Shown here: positions 42,966 through 52,412 of the stretch, in pieces
Position numbering within the stretch: position 1 is the first letter of the stretch
Layout of the letters: every line of letters begins with the position of its first letter
Source of the DNA: Pseudoclavibacter sp. Marseille-Q3772
GTDB taxonomy: Bacteria; Actinomycetota; Actinomycetes; Actinomycetales; Microbacteriaceae
DNA: 64,000 nt
Assembly: GCF_916618895.1 (NCBI RefSeq)
Contig: NZ_OU745391.1
Coordinates: forward strand, 124,001 to 188,000
Direction of reading: 5' to 3'
Position numbers and translations under genes: made by a program
Notes under the pieces: model-generated
Told to the model about the DNA's origin: nothing
The model's database searches: none
Seen by the model: only the letters and a program-made list of their open reading frames with translations

Positions 42966-43250
42966 ATGACTGGTTTCGTATCGTTCTCTCAGCCGGATAC
43001 CGCTAATCCTGCCGGCGGCACCGATGTTCTCGATCGCGAACTTGAGGAGCTGCTCGAGGATGAGCAGGTCGAGGACGGCGATCATGATAAGTTCGCGCAC
43101 TATGTTCGCAAGGAGAAGATCCTTGAAGCCGCGGTAACCGGAAAGCCGGTGCGGGCGCTGTGCGGCAAGAAGTGGTTGCCGAATTCGAACCCGGACCGTT
43201 TCCCAATCTGCCCCGACTGCAAAAAGATCTATGAAATGATGCGCGACTAG
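42966..43250 (+). CDS. DUF3039 family small zinc-ribbon-like protein
   Basis: 94 aa. An acidic first half (many Asp/Glu at 22-40) is followed by HYVRKEKI, then VRALCGKKWLP with C66 and FPICPDCKKIYE with C82 and C85: the DUF3039 pattern. The Cys set plus a His (H40 or H45) could bind one zinc. It adjoins pncB tail to tail, as in many actinobacteria. Function unknown. Confidence 0.85.
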   Translation: MTGFVSFSQPDTANPAGGTDVLDRELEELLEDEQVEDGDHDKFAHYVRKEKILEAAVTGKPVRALCGKKWLPNSNPDRFPICPDCKKIYEMMRD

Positions 43251-43299
43251 CCGCATCCGCGCAGGTGTCGGTACACGCACTCGCGCAAACGGCGTGTCC

Positions 43300-44649
43300 T
43301 TAGATGCGGTGCAGCGCGCCGTCTGGGTGCACGAAATACGAGATCAGGGCAGGGTCGCCCTTTCCGAGCCGGTGCGCGGTGCGCGGTAGTTCCGCTCGAG
43401 CCTGCGCACAGTGCTCACGGGCGGCAGTAACGCCGGCAGCGCCGAGCCAGCGTTCATCCACGACGCCGTTGGTGACGTAGTTGACGTACAGCGGGCGGTC
43501 ATCGTGATCGCCTACGGCCTCGCCGCCAACGGCAATCAGCTCCGCCGAGGCAACACCGTGTTCGCGGCGGCGAACGGGGAACTTCGCACCGCCGACGGAT
43601 GCTTTACCTGGTGACGCCTTCGCAACGGAGACCCACTGGCCATCATCCGCCTTACGCGCCACGAGCTTGTACACCATCCCAGAGGCGACTGCGCCGGAAC
43701 CCGTGACCACGCTCGTGCCGACGCCGAAGCTGTCAACTGGCGTGGCCGCAAGCGCAGCGATCGCGTACTCGTCGAGATCGTTGGTGACCGTAATTTTGGT
43801 GTCCGTCGCGCCTAGATCATTGAGCTGTTCACGGACCTCTCGTACGAGCACGGGAAGGTCTCCGGAATCCAAACGAACACCGTCGAGGTCGGTACCGGCA
43901 ACCTCTATGGCAGTGTTGATTGCCTGGTGCACGTCGTACGTGTCGATGAGTAGCGTGGTGTTGGCCCCGAGTGCGGCAACCTGTGATCGGAACGCCTGTT
44001 CTTCACTGTCATGCAGCAGCGTCCAGGAGTGTGCTGCGGTGCCCATCGTTGGCACGCCCCAGCTGCGACCCGCTTCAAGGTTCGAGGTCGCCGAGAAACC
44101 AGCAATGTAGGCGGCCCGGGCAGCGGCTATGGCACTGCGCTCACCGGTGCGGCGAGAGCCCATTTCGGCGAGAGGGCGACCATCTGCCGCACCAACCATG
44201 CGCGCGGCTGCTGAAGCAACAGCGGAGTCATAGTTGAGCACGCTCAGCAGCATTGTCTCGAGCACAACGCCCTCGGCGAAGGTCGCGTGGACTTCCATGA
44301 GTGGAGAGTGTGGGAAGTAGGCTTCGCCTTCGCGGTAGCCACGGATCGACCCCGAAAACTTGAAGTTCGCGAGCCAATCCACGGTCTGGTCCGAGACGAT
44401 GCGCTGCTGTCGCAGGAACTCAAGCTCTTCATCCTTGAACTGAAAGTGCTGTAGCAGCTCCATCGCGCGGCCCTGCCCGGCAACGATTCCATAGCGTCGG
44501 TCGTTTGGCAGTTTGCGGGCGAACAGCTCGAAGACACAATCGCGATGCGCCGTGCCGTCTTTGAGCGCTGCATCCAGCATGGTCAACTCATAGTGATCAG
44601 TAAGCAGTGCTGTGGATGTGGGCAAGACAGCTGGTGTTTCATCGGTCAT
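43300..44649 (-). CDS. pncB: Nicotinate phosphoribosyltransferase
   Basis: 449 aa from ATG 44649, fixed by a TACCCT box six bases upstream; the frame itself is open to 44826. It joins nicotinate to PRPP to give nicotinate mononucleotide in NAD salvage. Recognisable family segments: TALLTDHYELTMLDAAL at the start, ELFARKLPNDRRYGI, the GRSWGVPTMGTAAHSW loop with the phosphorylatable His, GVRLDSGDLP and a GVGTSVVTGSGA phosphate-binding stretch. Cytosolic. Divergent from rph. Confidence 0.95.
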   Translation of the reverse strand: MTDETPAVLPTSTALLTDHYELTMLDAALKDGTAHRDCVFELFARKLPNDRRYGIVAGQGRAMELLQHFQFKDEELEFLRQQRIVSDQTVDWLANFKFSGSIRGYREGEAYFPHSPLMEVHATFAEGVVLETMLLSVLNYDSAVASAAARMVGAADGRPLAEMGSRRTGERSAIAAARAAYIAGFSATSNLEAGRSWGVPTMGTAAHSWTLLHDSEEQAFRSQVAALGANTTLLIDTYDVHQAINTAIEVAGTDLDGVRLDSGDLPVLVREVREQLNDLGATDTKITVTNDLDEYAIAALAATPVDSFGVGTSVVTGSGAVASGMVYKLVARKADDGQWVSVAKASPGKASVGGAKFPVRRREHGVASAELIAVGGEAVGDHDDRPLYVNYVTNGVVDERWLGAAGVTAAREHCAQARAELPRTAHRLGKGDPALISYFVHPDGALHRI

Positions 44650-44661
44650 AGTTGCAGGGTA
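44650..44661 (-). promoter_or_regulatory. Leaderless -10 box of pncB
   Basis: TACCCT (minus strand, 44661-44656), six bases, then ATG at 44649. Confidence 0.55.
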
Positions 44662-44900
44662 CTTGGGAACGATAAAAGAATTCGTGGGCAGGGTGTGCTG
44701 AGCAGCGATGCGCGTACGATTTCGATCAATGCGTAGCGCACCAATTGGAGTTTCGTTTCGGGTACGGGCGGTGTCAGCGTTGCGCGTGAAGGATTCGGTG
44801 GATCGGTGATCGAGGTGCCGCTGCATTCGGTGCGGCCAGGTGATTTCTGCGACTCGCAGTGAACGTGATACTTAGGCGAGTCAGACTTACAGGTAGAGAG

Positions 44901-45656
44901 ATGACGAAGGTGGAGAATTACAACGACATGACGAAACGAGCTGACGGCAGAGCAGTCGATGAGCTGCGCCAGGTAACGATCGAACGTGGTTGGAGTGAAC
45001 ACGCCGAAGGTTCGGCGTTGATCAGCTTTGGGAATACGCGCGTGCTGTGTACCGCTTCGTTCACCCCCGGTGTACCGAAATGGCTCACCGGCAAGGGCAA
45101 GGGCTGGTTGACTGCCGAGTACGCGATGCTCCCACGTGCTACGAACGAGCGCTCGCAACGCGAATCGGTCAAAGGCAAGCTCGGCGGCCGCACGCACGAG
45201 ATCTCTCGGCTCATCGGACGTTCCCTGCGTGCCGCGATTGATCTGGAGGCGCTCGGAGAGAACACGATCGTGCTCGATTGCGACGTATTGCAGGCAGATG
45301 GCGGGACGAGAACGGCGGCGATTACCGGCGCGTTCGTAGCGTTGGCGGATGCGGTCGATTGGGCGCGGGCCAATAAACACGTTCCGCGAAAAGCTGAGGT
45401 CATTACCGACTCGATTTCAGCGGTGTCCGTCGGAATTATTGATGGTGTGCCAATGCTCGATTTGCCGTACGAAGAAGACGTGCGCGCGGATACCGATATG
45501 AATATTGTCATGACCGGTTCGGGTAAGTTCGTTGAGGTTCAAGGAACTGCCGAGCAGGAGCCGTTCTCCACGGACGAACTCATGCAATTGCTCGAACTTG
45601 CCACTAAAGGCAACGCGAATCTGGCCAAGCTGCAAGCGGAGGTACTAGCCAATTGA
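44901..45656 (+). CDS. rph: Ribonuclease PH
   Basis: 251 aa from ATG 44901 (ATG 44928, at [10 protein letters not shown], is an equally plausible start matching the usual family N-terminus). It trims tRNA 3' ends by phosphorolysis. Family motifs: [22 protein letters not shown], [30 protein letters not shown]. The stop overlaps the TTG start of rdgB, a conserved pairing. Confidence 0.96.
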   Translation: MTKVENYNDMTKRADGRAVDELRQVTIERGWSEHAEGSALISFGNTRVLCTASFTPGVPKWLTGKGKGWLTAEYAMLPRATNERSQRESVKGKLGGRTHEISRLIGRSLRAAIDLEALGENTIVLDCDVLQADGGTRTAAITGAFVALADAVDWARANKHVPRKAEVITDSISAVSVGIIDGVPMLDLPYEEDVRADTDMNIVMTGSGKFVEVQGTAEQEPFSTDELMQLLELATKGNANLAKLQAEVLAN

Positions 45657-46249
45657 GCACCAACATCGTTCTCGCTTCTAAGAACGCCCACAAGCTCGAA
45701 GAGATCCAACGAATCCTCGGTGCGGAGCTCCCGCAGCTACAGCTCGTGAACTTTGACGGTGAGGCACCCGCCGAGATCGGGCTCACCTTTGAGGCGAATG
45801 CACTCATTAAGGCGCGCGCCGCGGCGGAAGCGACCGGCCAGCCGGCAATCGCTGACGACTCCGGGCTGTGCGTTGAGGCTCTGGGATGGATGCCAGGAAT
45901 CTTCTCGGCGCGCTGGTCAGGGCCCGCCCGCGACGAACGCGAAAACATCGATCTCTTGCTGTGGCAGCTACAGGACGTGCCCGATGAGGCTCGGACCGCA
46001 TCCTTTGTCGCTGCCGCGGCGCTGGTGTTGCCGGATGGCCGCGAGGCGGCGGTGCGTGGAACATGGCTCGGCAGTATCTTGCGAGAGGTTCGCGGCGAAG
46101 GTGGATTCGGTTACGATCCGATCTTCCTGCCCGATGGGGAGGAGCTCTCGGCCGCTGAGCTCGGCGCGCATGAAAAGGATGCGGTGAGCCACCGTCGCCG
46201 TGCCTTCACAGAACTGGTGCCATACCTGCGCGACATGCTTGAGCTGTAG
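45653..46249 (+). CDS. rdgB: Non-canonical purine NTP pyrophosphatase (RdgB/HAM1)
   Basis: 198 aa from TTG 45653, which overlaps the rph stop by four bases. It removes dITP, XTP and similar damaged nucleotides. Motifs: [10 protein letters not shown] (start of fold), [10 protein letters not shown] with the catalytic Asp, [18 protein letters not shown] and SHRRRAF. Coupled to rph as in most actinobacteria. Confidence 0.96.
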   Translation: MSTNIVLASKNAHKLEEIQRILGAELPQLQLVNFDGEAPAEIGLTFEANALIKARAAAEATGQPAIADDSGLCVEALGWMPGIFSARWSGPARDERENIDLLLWQLQDVPDEARTASFVAAAALVLPDGREAAVRGTWLGSILREVRGEGGFGYDPIFLPDGEELSAAELGAHEKDAVSHRRRAFTELVPYLRDMLEL

Positions 46250-46296
46250 CTCTTGTGCACGCCTGAGCCGGATTTGCCTTAGTATTGGGTGATCCG

Positions 46297-46378
46297 CGGG
46301 AGTGGTGAAATTGGCAGACACGCAGGATTTAGGTTCCTGTGCCTTCGGGCGTGAGGGTTCAAGTCCCTCCTTCCGCAC
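46297..46378 (+). tRNA. tRNA-Leu (UAG)
   Basis: Class II cloverleaf: acceptor GCGGGAG / CTTCCGC (one G:T pair), anticodon stem CAGGA/TCCTG with TAG at 46331-46333, long variable arm (TGCCTTCGGGCGT), T arm GAGGGTTCAAGTCCCTC. The 3' CCA is not encoded. Confidence 0.96.
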
Positions 46379-46393
46379 GCAATGACGATCCCC

Positions 46394-46430
46394 CCCCCTA
46401 CTTGCCAGTAAATTACTGGGAAGTAGGGGG
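46394..46430. repeat. Long near-perfect palindrome after tRNA-Leu (terminator-like)
   Basis: CCCCCTACTT-G-CCAGTAA faces its complement with a single mismatch, so about 17 of 18 positions pair with practically no loop. On the left the C run extends to nine (46390-46398). It is followed by ATTCTTAT. It could end tRNA transcription or form a cruciform; it is far longer than the other terminators here. Confidence 0.8.
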
Positions 46431-46571
46431 ATTCTTATGCCTCGGAAACTGCACGCGTGGTCACACAGTGGTCACAAGAATTCTGGCGAGCGCGTTGTGC
46501 GAGCGATACGTGCCGGCTCGGTCTGTGGATAACTCGCGGAGCGGGTTAGCTGCGTCGGGCATGATGCGCGC

Positions 46572-47798
46572 GTGACCGTCACTACCGCCATTGCAGAACA
46601 AGTCCGTGCCCGTGTCCGTAGCGATGAACTCGATATCGATCCGAACAGCAAACACACGCGTGAGCTGGTTCGGCAGGAAGTGCGTCGTCACTTCGACAAG
46701 CATGGCTTTGCGCGCGCATCCCTAGCCGTTGAATCTGGTACGCGTAACGCCAACGATGCCGTTACCGAACAACACACGGTGGATGCGGTGCTCGCCGAAG
46801 TCGCCGGTTTCGGGGCATTGCAGCAGTACTTGGACGACCCCGAGATCGAAGAGATCTGGGTGAACGGACCATCGCGTGTCTTCATCGCCCGCAACGGCAC
46901 CACAGAACTCACCGACACGGTGATCCCCGCCGAACAGCTGCGTGCGCTCGTCGATCGAATGCTGCAGTCGACCGGTCGGCGCATCGATGTCTCCAGCCCA
47001 TTTGTTGATGCCTCGCTGCCGGACGGCTCGCGACTGCACGTCGTTATCCCCGATATTGCCCGAAAATACCCCGCAATCAACATCCGAAAGTTCACTCGCC
47101 GCATCCGCGACCTTGGCGCCCTAGTACAGCGAGCCTCACTGAGCGAAGAAGCAGCCGCGTTTTTGAGCGGTGCCGTACGAGCCGGAAACAACGTCATCGT
47201 GTCCGGCGCCACGCACACCGGAAAGACCACCATGATCGGTGCACTGCTCACCGCCATCGGCGCAAGCGAACGCATCGTCACCGTTGAAGAGACGTTCGAA
47301 CTCGATGTTGTGGCACGCGATATCGTCGCCATGCAGTGTCGACAGGAATCGCTCGAAGGCACCGGCGCAATCACACTCCGGCGGCTCGTCAAAGAGGCCC
47401 TGCGGATGCGGCCCGATCGACTCATCGTCGGTGAGGTTCGTGAGGCTGAAGCACTTGAACTGCTGATTGCCCTGAACTCGGGTATTCCCGGAATGTGCTC
47501 CATCCACGCAAACTCTGCCCGAGACGCGTTGATCAAACTGTGCACATTGCCGCTATTGGCCGGGCGCAATATTGATTCCGGATTCGTGGTACCCACGGTC
47601 GCGAGCACGATCGATCTTGTCGTTCACCTTGCCCGGAACGCTCAGGGCCATCGATATGTCGCCGAGATCATCGCGCCCACCGGCGCGGTCCATGCCGGAG
47701 TGATTGAGGCACAAACGCTCTTTCGACGGCAGCATCACGAACTCGTGCCCACGGCTGCCGTCAGCAGCCAGCAACTGCGGGGGAGCGGCAATGATTGA
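46572..47798 (+). CDS. tadA: Tad/Flp pilus secretion ATPase (TadA/CpaF)
   Basis: 408 aa from GTG 46572. Type II/IV secretion ATPase: N-terminal helical domain, then Walker A GATHTGKTT from 212, the Asp box, Walker B region RLIVGEVREAEAL and the His box GIPGMCSIHANS. It powers pilus assembly from the cytosolic membrane face. First gene of a seven-gene cluster matching mycobacterial Rv3654c-Rv3659c order. Confidence 0.94.
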   Translation: MTVTTAIAEQVRARVRSDELDIDPNSKHTRELVRQEVRRHFDKHGFARASLAVESGTRNANDAVTEQHTVDAVLAEVAGFGALQQYLDDPEIEEIWVNGPSRVFIARNGTTELTDTVIPAEQLRALVDRMLQSTGRRIDVSSPFVDASLPDGSRLHVVIPDIARKYPAINIRKFTRRIRDLGALVQRASLSEEAAAFLSGAVRAGNNVIVSGATHTGKTTMIGALLTAIGASERIVTVEETFELDVVARDIVAMQCRQESLEGTGAITLRRLVKEALRMRPDRLIVGEVREAEALELLIALNSGIPGMCSIHANSARDALIKLCTLPLLAGRNIDSGFVVPTVASTIDLVVHLARNAQGHRYVAEIIAPTGAVHAGVIEAQTLFRRQHHELVPTAAVSSQQLRGSGND

Positions 47799-48648
47799 AG
47801 TTGCACTAGCTGTTCTAGCGGGAGTCGGCGTCGCGCTCATTGTGTCCGTGTGGCTGTGGCCCAACACCCCCTCGGATGCACCAAACCGTCCAAGCCGCAT
47901 CCGCGACCTGCTCCACCGCGCTGATATGTCGCAGACCACGCCCGGTGTGTTTATCACCGTGTCAGTTCTCACTGGCTGCGCCTGTGGCATCGTTGCCGCT
48001 GCCCTCGGCGGAATCCCGGTACTCGGGCTGCTTGCAGGGGTCATGGGTGGTGGGCTGCCGACGCTTGCGGTGCGGCAACGAGCGATCAAGCGGGCACATA
48101 CCCTGCGAACCCTGTGGCCGGACATCATCGATCAGCTCATTGCCTCGGTGCGCTCTGGTATGGGGTTGGCGGATGCGATTGAAACGCTCGCGCGGACCGG
48201 TCCGAAGGCCGTACGCCCCGGTTTCCAGGCGTTTACGAACACCTATCGAGCAACCGGCTCCTTTCAAACCGCGGCACGTAACGCGAAAGATTTACTCGCT
48301 GACCCCATCGCCGACCGACTATTGGTCACACTCGAAATGGCGAACCAAGTGGGCGGTACGCAGTTGATTCCAATTCTGCGCTCGCTCGGCACTCACCTGC
48401 GGGAAGCACAAAGCGCCCGTCACGAAGTGGAAGCTCGACAAAGCTGGGTCATCAATGCCGCTCGGCTCGGCGTCACCGCGCCGTGGGTTGTGCTGGCCCT
48501 GCTGCTTACTCGACCCGAAGCTGCACTCGCCTACAACTCGCCGCTTGGCGCAGTCATCATCATCGTCGGCGCGGTGATCACGGTTATGGCCTACCGACTG
48601 ATGATTTATCTCGGCCGGCTTCCCGAAGAACAGCGGTGGTTCGCATGA
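47791..48648 (+). CDS. tadB: Tad pilus inner-membrane platform protein TadB (T2SF family)
   Basis: 285 aa from ATG 47791 with GGGGGAG upstream, overlapping tadA by eight bases. Membrane helices at the N-terminus (two between 5 and 85) and at the C-terminus flank a T2SF domain (IDQLIASVRSGMGLADAIETLA). With TadC it forms the platform on which the ATPase acts. Confidence 0.9.
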   Translation: MIEVALAVLAGVGVALIVSVWLWPNTPSDAPNRPSRIRDLLHRADMSQTTPGVFITVSVLTGCACGIVAAALGGIPVLGLLAGVMGGGLPTLAVRQRAIKRAHTLRTLWPDIIDQLIASVRSGMGLADAIETLARTGPKAVRPGFQAFTNTYRATGSFQTAARNAKDLLADPIADRLLVTLEMANQVGGTQLIPILRSLGTHLREAQSARHEVEARQSWVINAARLGVTAPWVVLALLLTRPEAALAYNSPLGAVIIIVGAVITVMAYRLMIYLGRLPEEQRWFA

Positions 48649-49583
48649 ACATACACACCGGCCAACTCTTCGTTCTGGCCTGCGTTCTCGGAATTGGGCT
48701 TTGGGCCTGTCTCAGCGCAACACCGCTGTTTCGGCGTGCACGACTCGTTGACACGATCGCGCCACATCTGGTTGATATCAGTGAAGAAGCTCGCCAACAC
48801 GTAGCAAGACCGGCGAATGAGCCACTGCCGGTTATCGGCACGCTGCTTTCGCCGCTGATGAGTCGAATCCAGCGCATACTCACCGAGACGGTAGGAACAA
48901 ACCAGGCTATTGCGCGCAGACTCCGGCAGGCCGGTATCCATATGGCTCCGGAACGATACCGGATGCAGCAAGCCGCCTGTGCTCTGGCCGGTATCACCGG
49001 AGGGCTGGTGCTTGGCAGTGCAATGGTCGTACGTGGTGGCGCCGCCTGGAATCTGCTCCTGGTGGCCCCGATCGCGTGCGGGATTCTCGCCGTAGCGGCA
49101 TGCGATCTTCGCCTGCGAGCGCGCGCGAACGCCCGGATTCGACGGATCGCCAGCGAGTTTCCATCAATTCTCGAGTTCATGACCTTGGCACTGGCTGCGG
49201 GCGAAGGCACACTCGATGCAATGCGGCGCATCGCCGAGCTCGAGCACAGCGAACTTGCGCGGGAATTCGCCGGCGTCGTACGTGAAATCCACAGCGGCAT
49301 CCCCACAGATCGAGCGTTGCGCACCTTCGCGCGCGAACTCGGATTCATTCCGCTTGAACGCACGGCTGATCACCTCATCACAGCGATGGAGCGCGGTGCC
49401 CCGCTTACCGACGTCTTACACGCTCAGGCGGCTGACGCTCGGGTGCTCGAAAAACGCGATCTGCTGGAGCGCGCCGGACGCAACGAAATTCGCATGATGT
49501 TCACGCTCGTCCTGCTCATCCTGCCTGTCACCGTGCTCTTCGCCGTATTCCCCTCCTTCTTCGTCCTCACCAATACGTTCTAG
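48645..49583 (+). CDS. tadC: Tad pilus platform protein TadC (T2SF family)
   Basis: 312 aa from ATG 48645, overlapping the tadB stop (ATGA). Same architecture as TadB: N-terminal helix, two central helices around residues 110-145, then a T2SF domain (FPSILEFMTLALAAGEGTLDAMRRIA) and a last helix LVLLILPVTVLFAVFPSFF. Confidence 0.9.
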   Translation: MNIHTGQLFVLACVLGIGLWACLSATPLFRRARLVDTIAPHLVDISEEARQHVARPANEPLPVIGTLLSPLMSRIQRILTETVGTNQAIARRLRQAGIHMAPERYRMQQAACALAGITGGLVLGSAMVVRGGAAWNLLLVAPIACGILAVAACDLRLRARANARIRRIASEFPSILEFMTLALAAGEGTLDAMRRIAELEHSELAREFAGVVREIHSGIPTDRALRTFARELGFIPLERTADHLITAMERGAPLTDVLHAQAADARVLEKRDLLERAGRNEIRMMFTLVLLILPVTVLFAVFPSFFVLTNTF

Positions 49584-49618
49584 CCGCCCACTCCCATCCC
49601 AAACAGAAAGGTAGTTCC

Positions 49619-49849
49619 GTGTTCATTCGTGCCATTAACAATGCCCTACAAACGTTCATCCACCGACTCGTCACCATGCTGCTCGAAATCACCCGCAAGG
49701 TTCGCACAGAAACTCGGGGCGATGTTCCAGGATGGGTGCTGATCGCGGCAATGTCTGCCGGTCTGGTGATCCTCATCTGGGCACTGGCAGGACCGCTACT
49801 CACCCAGGTGTTTGAGGATGCGGTCAACCGCGTCACCGGGAACTTCTAA
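49619..49849 (+). CDS. Small Flp-pilin-like membrane protein
   Basis: 76 aa from GTG 49619 with AGAAAGG upstream. A basic amphipathic N-terminus of 35 residues leads to RGDVPGWVLIAAM and a single hydrophobic helix (about 40-62). Position and layout (leader, Gly, hydrophobic helix) suit a Flp-type pilin processed after G34, but the Glu usual at mature position 5 is absent. It takes the place of the DUF4244 pilin candidate in mycobacterial clusters. The major pilin role is inferred. Confidence 0.6.
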   Translation: MFIRAINNALQTFIHRLVTMLLEITRKVRTETRGDVPGWVLIAAMSAGLVILIWALAGPLLTQVFEDAVNRVTGNF

Positions 49850-49851
49850 TC

Positions 49852-50250
49852 GTGCGTACCGGCTGGTTACGGCGAGCACGATCTGTCCGGGTGGTTCGCT
49901 CCGACAGAGGCTCGCAGACGGTTGAATGGGTGCTGGTCACCAGCTTGCTCACCATGCTGTTGCTGGCGGTGCTGCAGGTCGCGTTTGCCCTCCACATCCG
50001 CGTGACCCTAATCGACGCAGCTGCTGAGGGCGCGCGCTATGCGGGTCTGCGTGACGCCACCGTTGCGGAAGCAACCGAACAAACCCGGAGCTTGATTAAC
50101 GCCGCCGTTGCCGAAGGCTACGCTAACGACATATCGGTGGAACGCGGCACACACGAGGCGAGTGTTCGCGTGCGCGCACCACTGCCGCTCATTGGTCCGT
50201 TAGGGATCCCCGACGTTATTGAGGTGAGTGCGAGTGCGCCGATTGAATAA
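49852..50250 (+). CDS. TadE-like pseudopilin
   Basis: 132 aa from GTG 49852, two bases after the previous gene. N-terminal basic part, then GSQTVEWVLVTSLLTMLLLAVLQVAFALHIR: the TadE-type processing region and hydrophobic helix with Glu near its start. The remaining 85 residues are extracytoplasmic. Minor pilin of the Tad system. Confidence 0.82.
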   Translation: MRTGWLRRARSVRVVRSDRGSQTVEWVLVTSLLTMLLLAVLQVAFALHIRVTLIDAAAEGARYAGLRDATVAEATEQTRSLINAAVAEGYANDISVERGTHEASVRVRAPLPLIGPLGIPDVIEVSASAPIE

Positions 50251-50749
50251 CCGTCAGCGTTTGTGGTGTCGGACGTGGGGTGCGGCTGTCCTGACGGCGC
50301 TCACCCGACGGCTCGAACTCATTCGTCGAGCACAGCGAGGAAGCGCATCAATCGAGTTCCTGGGCTTGGGGATCGTAATCCTGTGCCCAATCGCGTATGG
50401 GGTGCTCGCACTCGTACAGCTCGAGCAAGCCGCGCTCGCGACCGAAAGCGCAGCTCGCAATAGTGCTCGAGTGCTTAGCGTGCAGGCGGTTGATGCAAGT
50501 AGCAGTGAACTTGCCAACGAACACATCCATCGCGCGCTTGAGAATCATGGGATTGCTATCGATCGGGCACATGTGACCGTACGGTGCTCTCTGGATGCGG
50601 ATTGCAACACGATGGGGGAGACGCTCACCGTCACCGTTCGAGTTGACACACCGGTGCCGCTGGTCGGCCTGCTGAATGACGATTGGCGAATTCCGGTTGA
50701 GTCCTCGGCGACCTTCCCGCGCTCGCCATCGACGCAGGTGCAGTCATGA
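50228..50749 (+). CDS. TadE/TadF-like pseudopilin
   Basis: 173 aa from GTG 50228 (GTG 50234 is also possible), overlapping the preceding gene by 23 bases. RGSASIEFLGLGIVILCPIAYGVLALVQLEQAALATES shows the GSxxxEF pilin-like processing region followed by one helix. Two cysteines (CSLDADC) in the exported part may form a disulfide. Confidence 0.8.
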   Translation: MRVRRLNNRQRLWCRTWGAAVLTALTRRLELIRRAQRGSASIEFLGLGIVILCPIAYGVLALVQLEQAALATESAARNSARVLSVQAVDASSSELANEHIHRALENHGIAIDRAHVTVRCSLDADCNTMGETLTVTVRVDTPVPLVGLLNDDWRIPVESSATFPRSPSTQVQS

Positions 50750-51213
50750 AGCGGAGAATGCGTGCCTTGGCAGCCGCAGTGCGTAGCCGGGCCCGTGAGG
50801 ATAGCGGCACAGTGCTGCCACTCATGCTCGGGTACACCGTGCTGGCGCTGGTCGTCGCGTACGTTGTCGTGCTGAGCGCGAGCGCCTACCTCGCTAGAAG
50901 ACAACTGTTTACCATCGCTGACGCGGCGGCAATTAGAGCGGCGGATGCGTTTGAGTTGGAGACAGTGCACTTGGACGCAACGGGGCGTCCCGTCGCGCAC
51001 CTCAACGAACACAGTGCAGAACAGGTGGCAAAACATTACCTCGAGTCGCTACCAGACAAGTCCGACGATGCTCGAGTGACCGCCGTGGAGATTGCGGGTG
51101 ACGAAGTTCGAGTCACGGTGAGCGCGAAGTGGGATCTCCCGTTGGCGGTGGGGGTATTCCCTCACGGTGTTGATGTCACCGTCACGGCCGCATCCAAGGT
51201 GGGATTCCAGTAA
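50746..51213 (+). CDS. TadG-like membrane protein of the Tad cluster
   Basis: 155 aa; ATG overlaps the previous stop. An N-terminal Arg-rich segment is followed by DSGTVLPLMLGYTVLALVVAYVVVLSASAYLARRQLFTIADAAA, the helix-plus-ADAAA pattern of the Flp pilus-assembly TadG N-terminal family. The exported part contains a repeated beta-strand pattern. Last gene of the cluster, 18 bases before prfB. Confidence 0.75.
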   Translation: MKRRMRALAAAVRSRAREDSGTVLPLMLGYTVLALVVAYVVVLSASAYLARRQLFTIADAAAIRAADAFELETVHLDATGRPVAHLNEHSAEQVAKHYLESLPDKSDDARVTAVEIAGDEVRVTVSAKWDLPLAVGVFPHGVDVTVTAASKVGFQ

Positions 51214-51231
51214 CGGTACGCTGGAAGAATC

Positions 51232-52347
51232 ATGATTAACCTCGACTTCAGCGCTGAGATCGGCCAGTTACGCAGCACGTTTGAGAGCGTCAAAGCAGTG
51301 CTTGACCCGAAAGCGCTTGAAACGCGCGTCAGCGAACTTGAGGTTGCCGCATCCGCGCCCGACCTTTGGGATGATCCGGATGAGGCGCAGAAAGTCACCA
51401 GTGCGCTCTCGCACGCACAGGCTGACCTGAAGAAAATTGCGGCGATTGAGCAGCGACTCGATGACCTTGAGGTGCTTATTGAACTGGCGAATGAGGCCGA
51501 TGACGAAGAGTCGGCGAGCGAGGCCGAGCACGAACTGAAGGCCATCACCAAGGTCGTCGAAGACCTCGAGGTCCAGACGCTGCTTGACGGTGAGTTTGAT
51601 CAGCGTCCCGCTGTGATGACAATCCGCGCCGGCGCGGGTGGTGTGGATGCGGCAGACTTCGCGGAGATGCTGATGCGGATGTACACACGTTGGGCAGAGC
51701 AGCATGACTACCCGGTGACCGTGCTCGACACCTCGTATGCAGAACAGGCGGGAGTGAAGTCCGCGACAATTCAAATCGACCAGCCGTACGCGTTCGGGAC
51801 GCTGTCAACCGAGGCCGGAACCCACCGATTAGTGCGAATGAGTCCGTTCAATTCGGCCGGATCGCGAGAAACAAGTTTTGCCGCAGTTGAAGTTGTGCCG
51901 CTAATCGAGCAAACTGACCATATAGAAATCCCGGATAGCGACATTCGCATTGACGTGTTTCGTTCATCCGGCCCCGGCGGACAATCGGTCAACACCACCG
52001 ATTCCGCAGTGCGCATTACTCACATTCCTACAGGAATTGTGGTGTCATGCCAGAACGAAAAATCACAGATTCAGAACCGCGCCGCAGCGTTGCGGGTCTT
52101 GCAATCGCGACTGCTGTTACAGCAGCAGGCAGAGGATGAAGCCAAGAAGAAAGAACTTGCTGGCAACATCACCGCGAGTTGGGGTGATCAGATGCGTTCG
52201 TACGTACTGGCCCCGTACAAGATGGTGAAGGATCTGCGAAGCGGATACGAAACCGGTAACCCGGATCGCGTATTTGATGGGGATATTGATGAGTTCATCG
52301 CAGCCGGAATCCGTTGGCGAAAGACTCAACAACAAACCGATTCGTAA
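51232..52347 (+). CDS. prfB: Peptide chain release factor 2
   Basis: 371 aa. SPF tripeptide for UGA/UAA recognition at 204-206 and the catalytic GGQ at 249-251. The frame is continuous from ATG 51232 (GGAAGA upstream), so the programmed +1 frameshift that controls prfB in many bacteria is absent, as usual in actinobacteria. It releases the peptide at UAA and UGA stop codons. Confidence 0.97.
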   Translation: MINLDFSAEIGQLRSTFESVKAVLDPKALETRVSELEVAASAPDLWDDPDEAQKVTSALSHAQADLKKIAAIEQRLDDLEVLIELANEADDEESASEAEHELKAITKVVEDLEVQTLLDGEFDQRPAVMTIRAGAGGVDAADFAEMLMRMYTRWAEQHDYPVTVLDTSYAEQAGVKSATIQIDQPYAFGTLSTEAGTHRLVRMSPFNSAGSRETSFAAVEVVPLIEQTDHIEIPDSDIRIDVFRSSGPGGQSVNTTDSAVRITHIPTGIVVSCQNEKSQIQNRAAALRVLQSRLLLQQQAEDEAKKKELAGNITASWGDQMRSYVLAPYKMVKDLRSGYETGNPDRVFDGDIDEFIAAGIRWRKTQQQTDS

Positions 52348-52412
52348 CCGCTATCCGTCTGTCGGCAACGGCCGCAAGGCGACACCACCATTTGCGAAGG
52401 AACTGTGAACAA

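Noticed and set aside
46297..46571. Integrated element at tRNA-Leu
   Set aside because: No integrase and no direct repeat of the tRNA 3' end downstream; Tad genes that follow are normal chromosomal genes.
51232..51330. Programmed frameshift in prfB
   Set aside because: The frame is continuous from ATG and has no in-frame TGA near codon 25.
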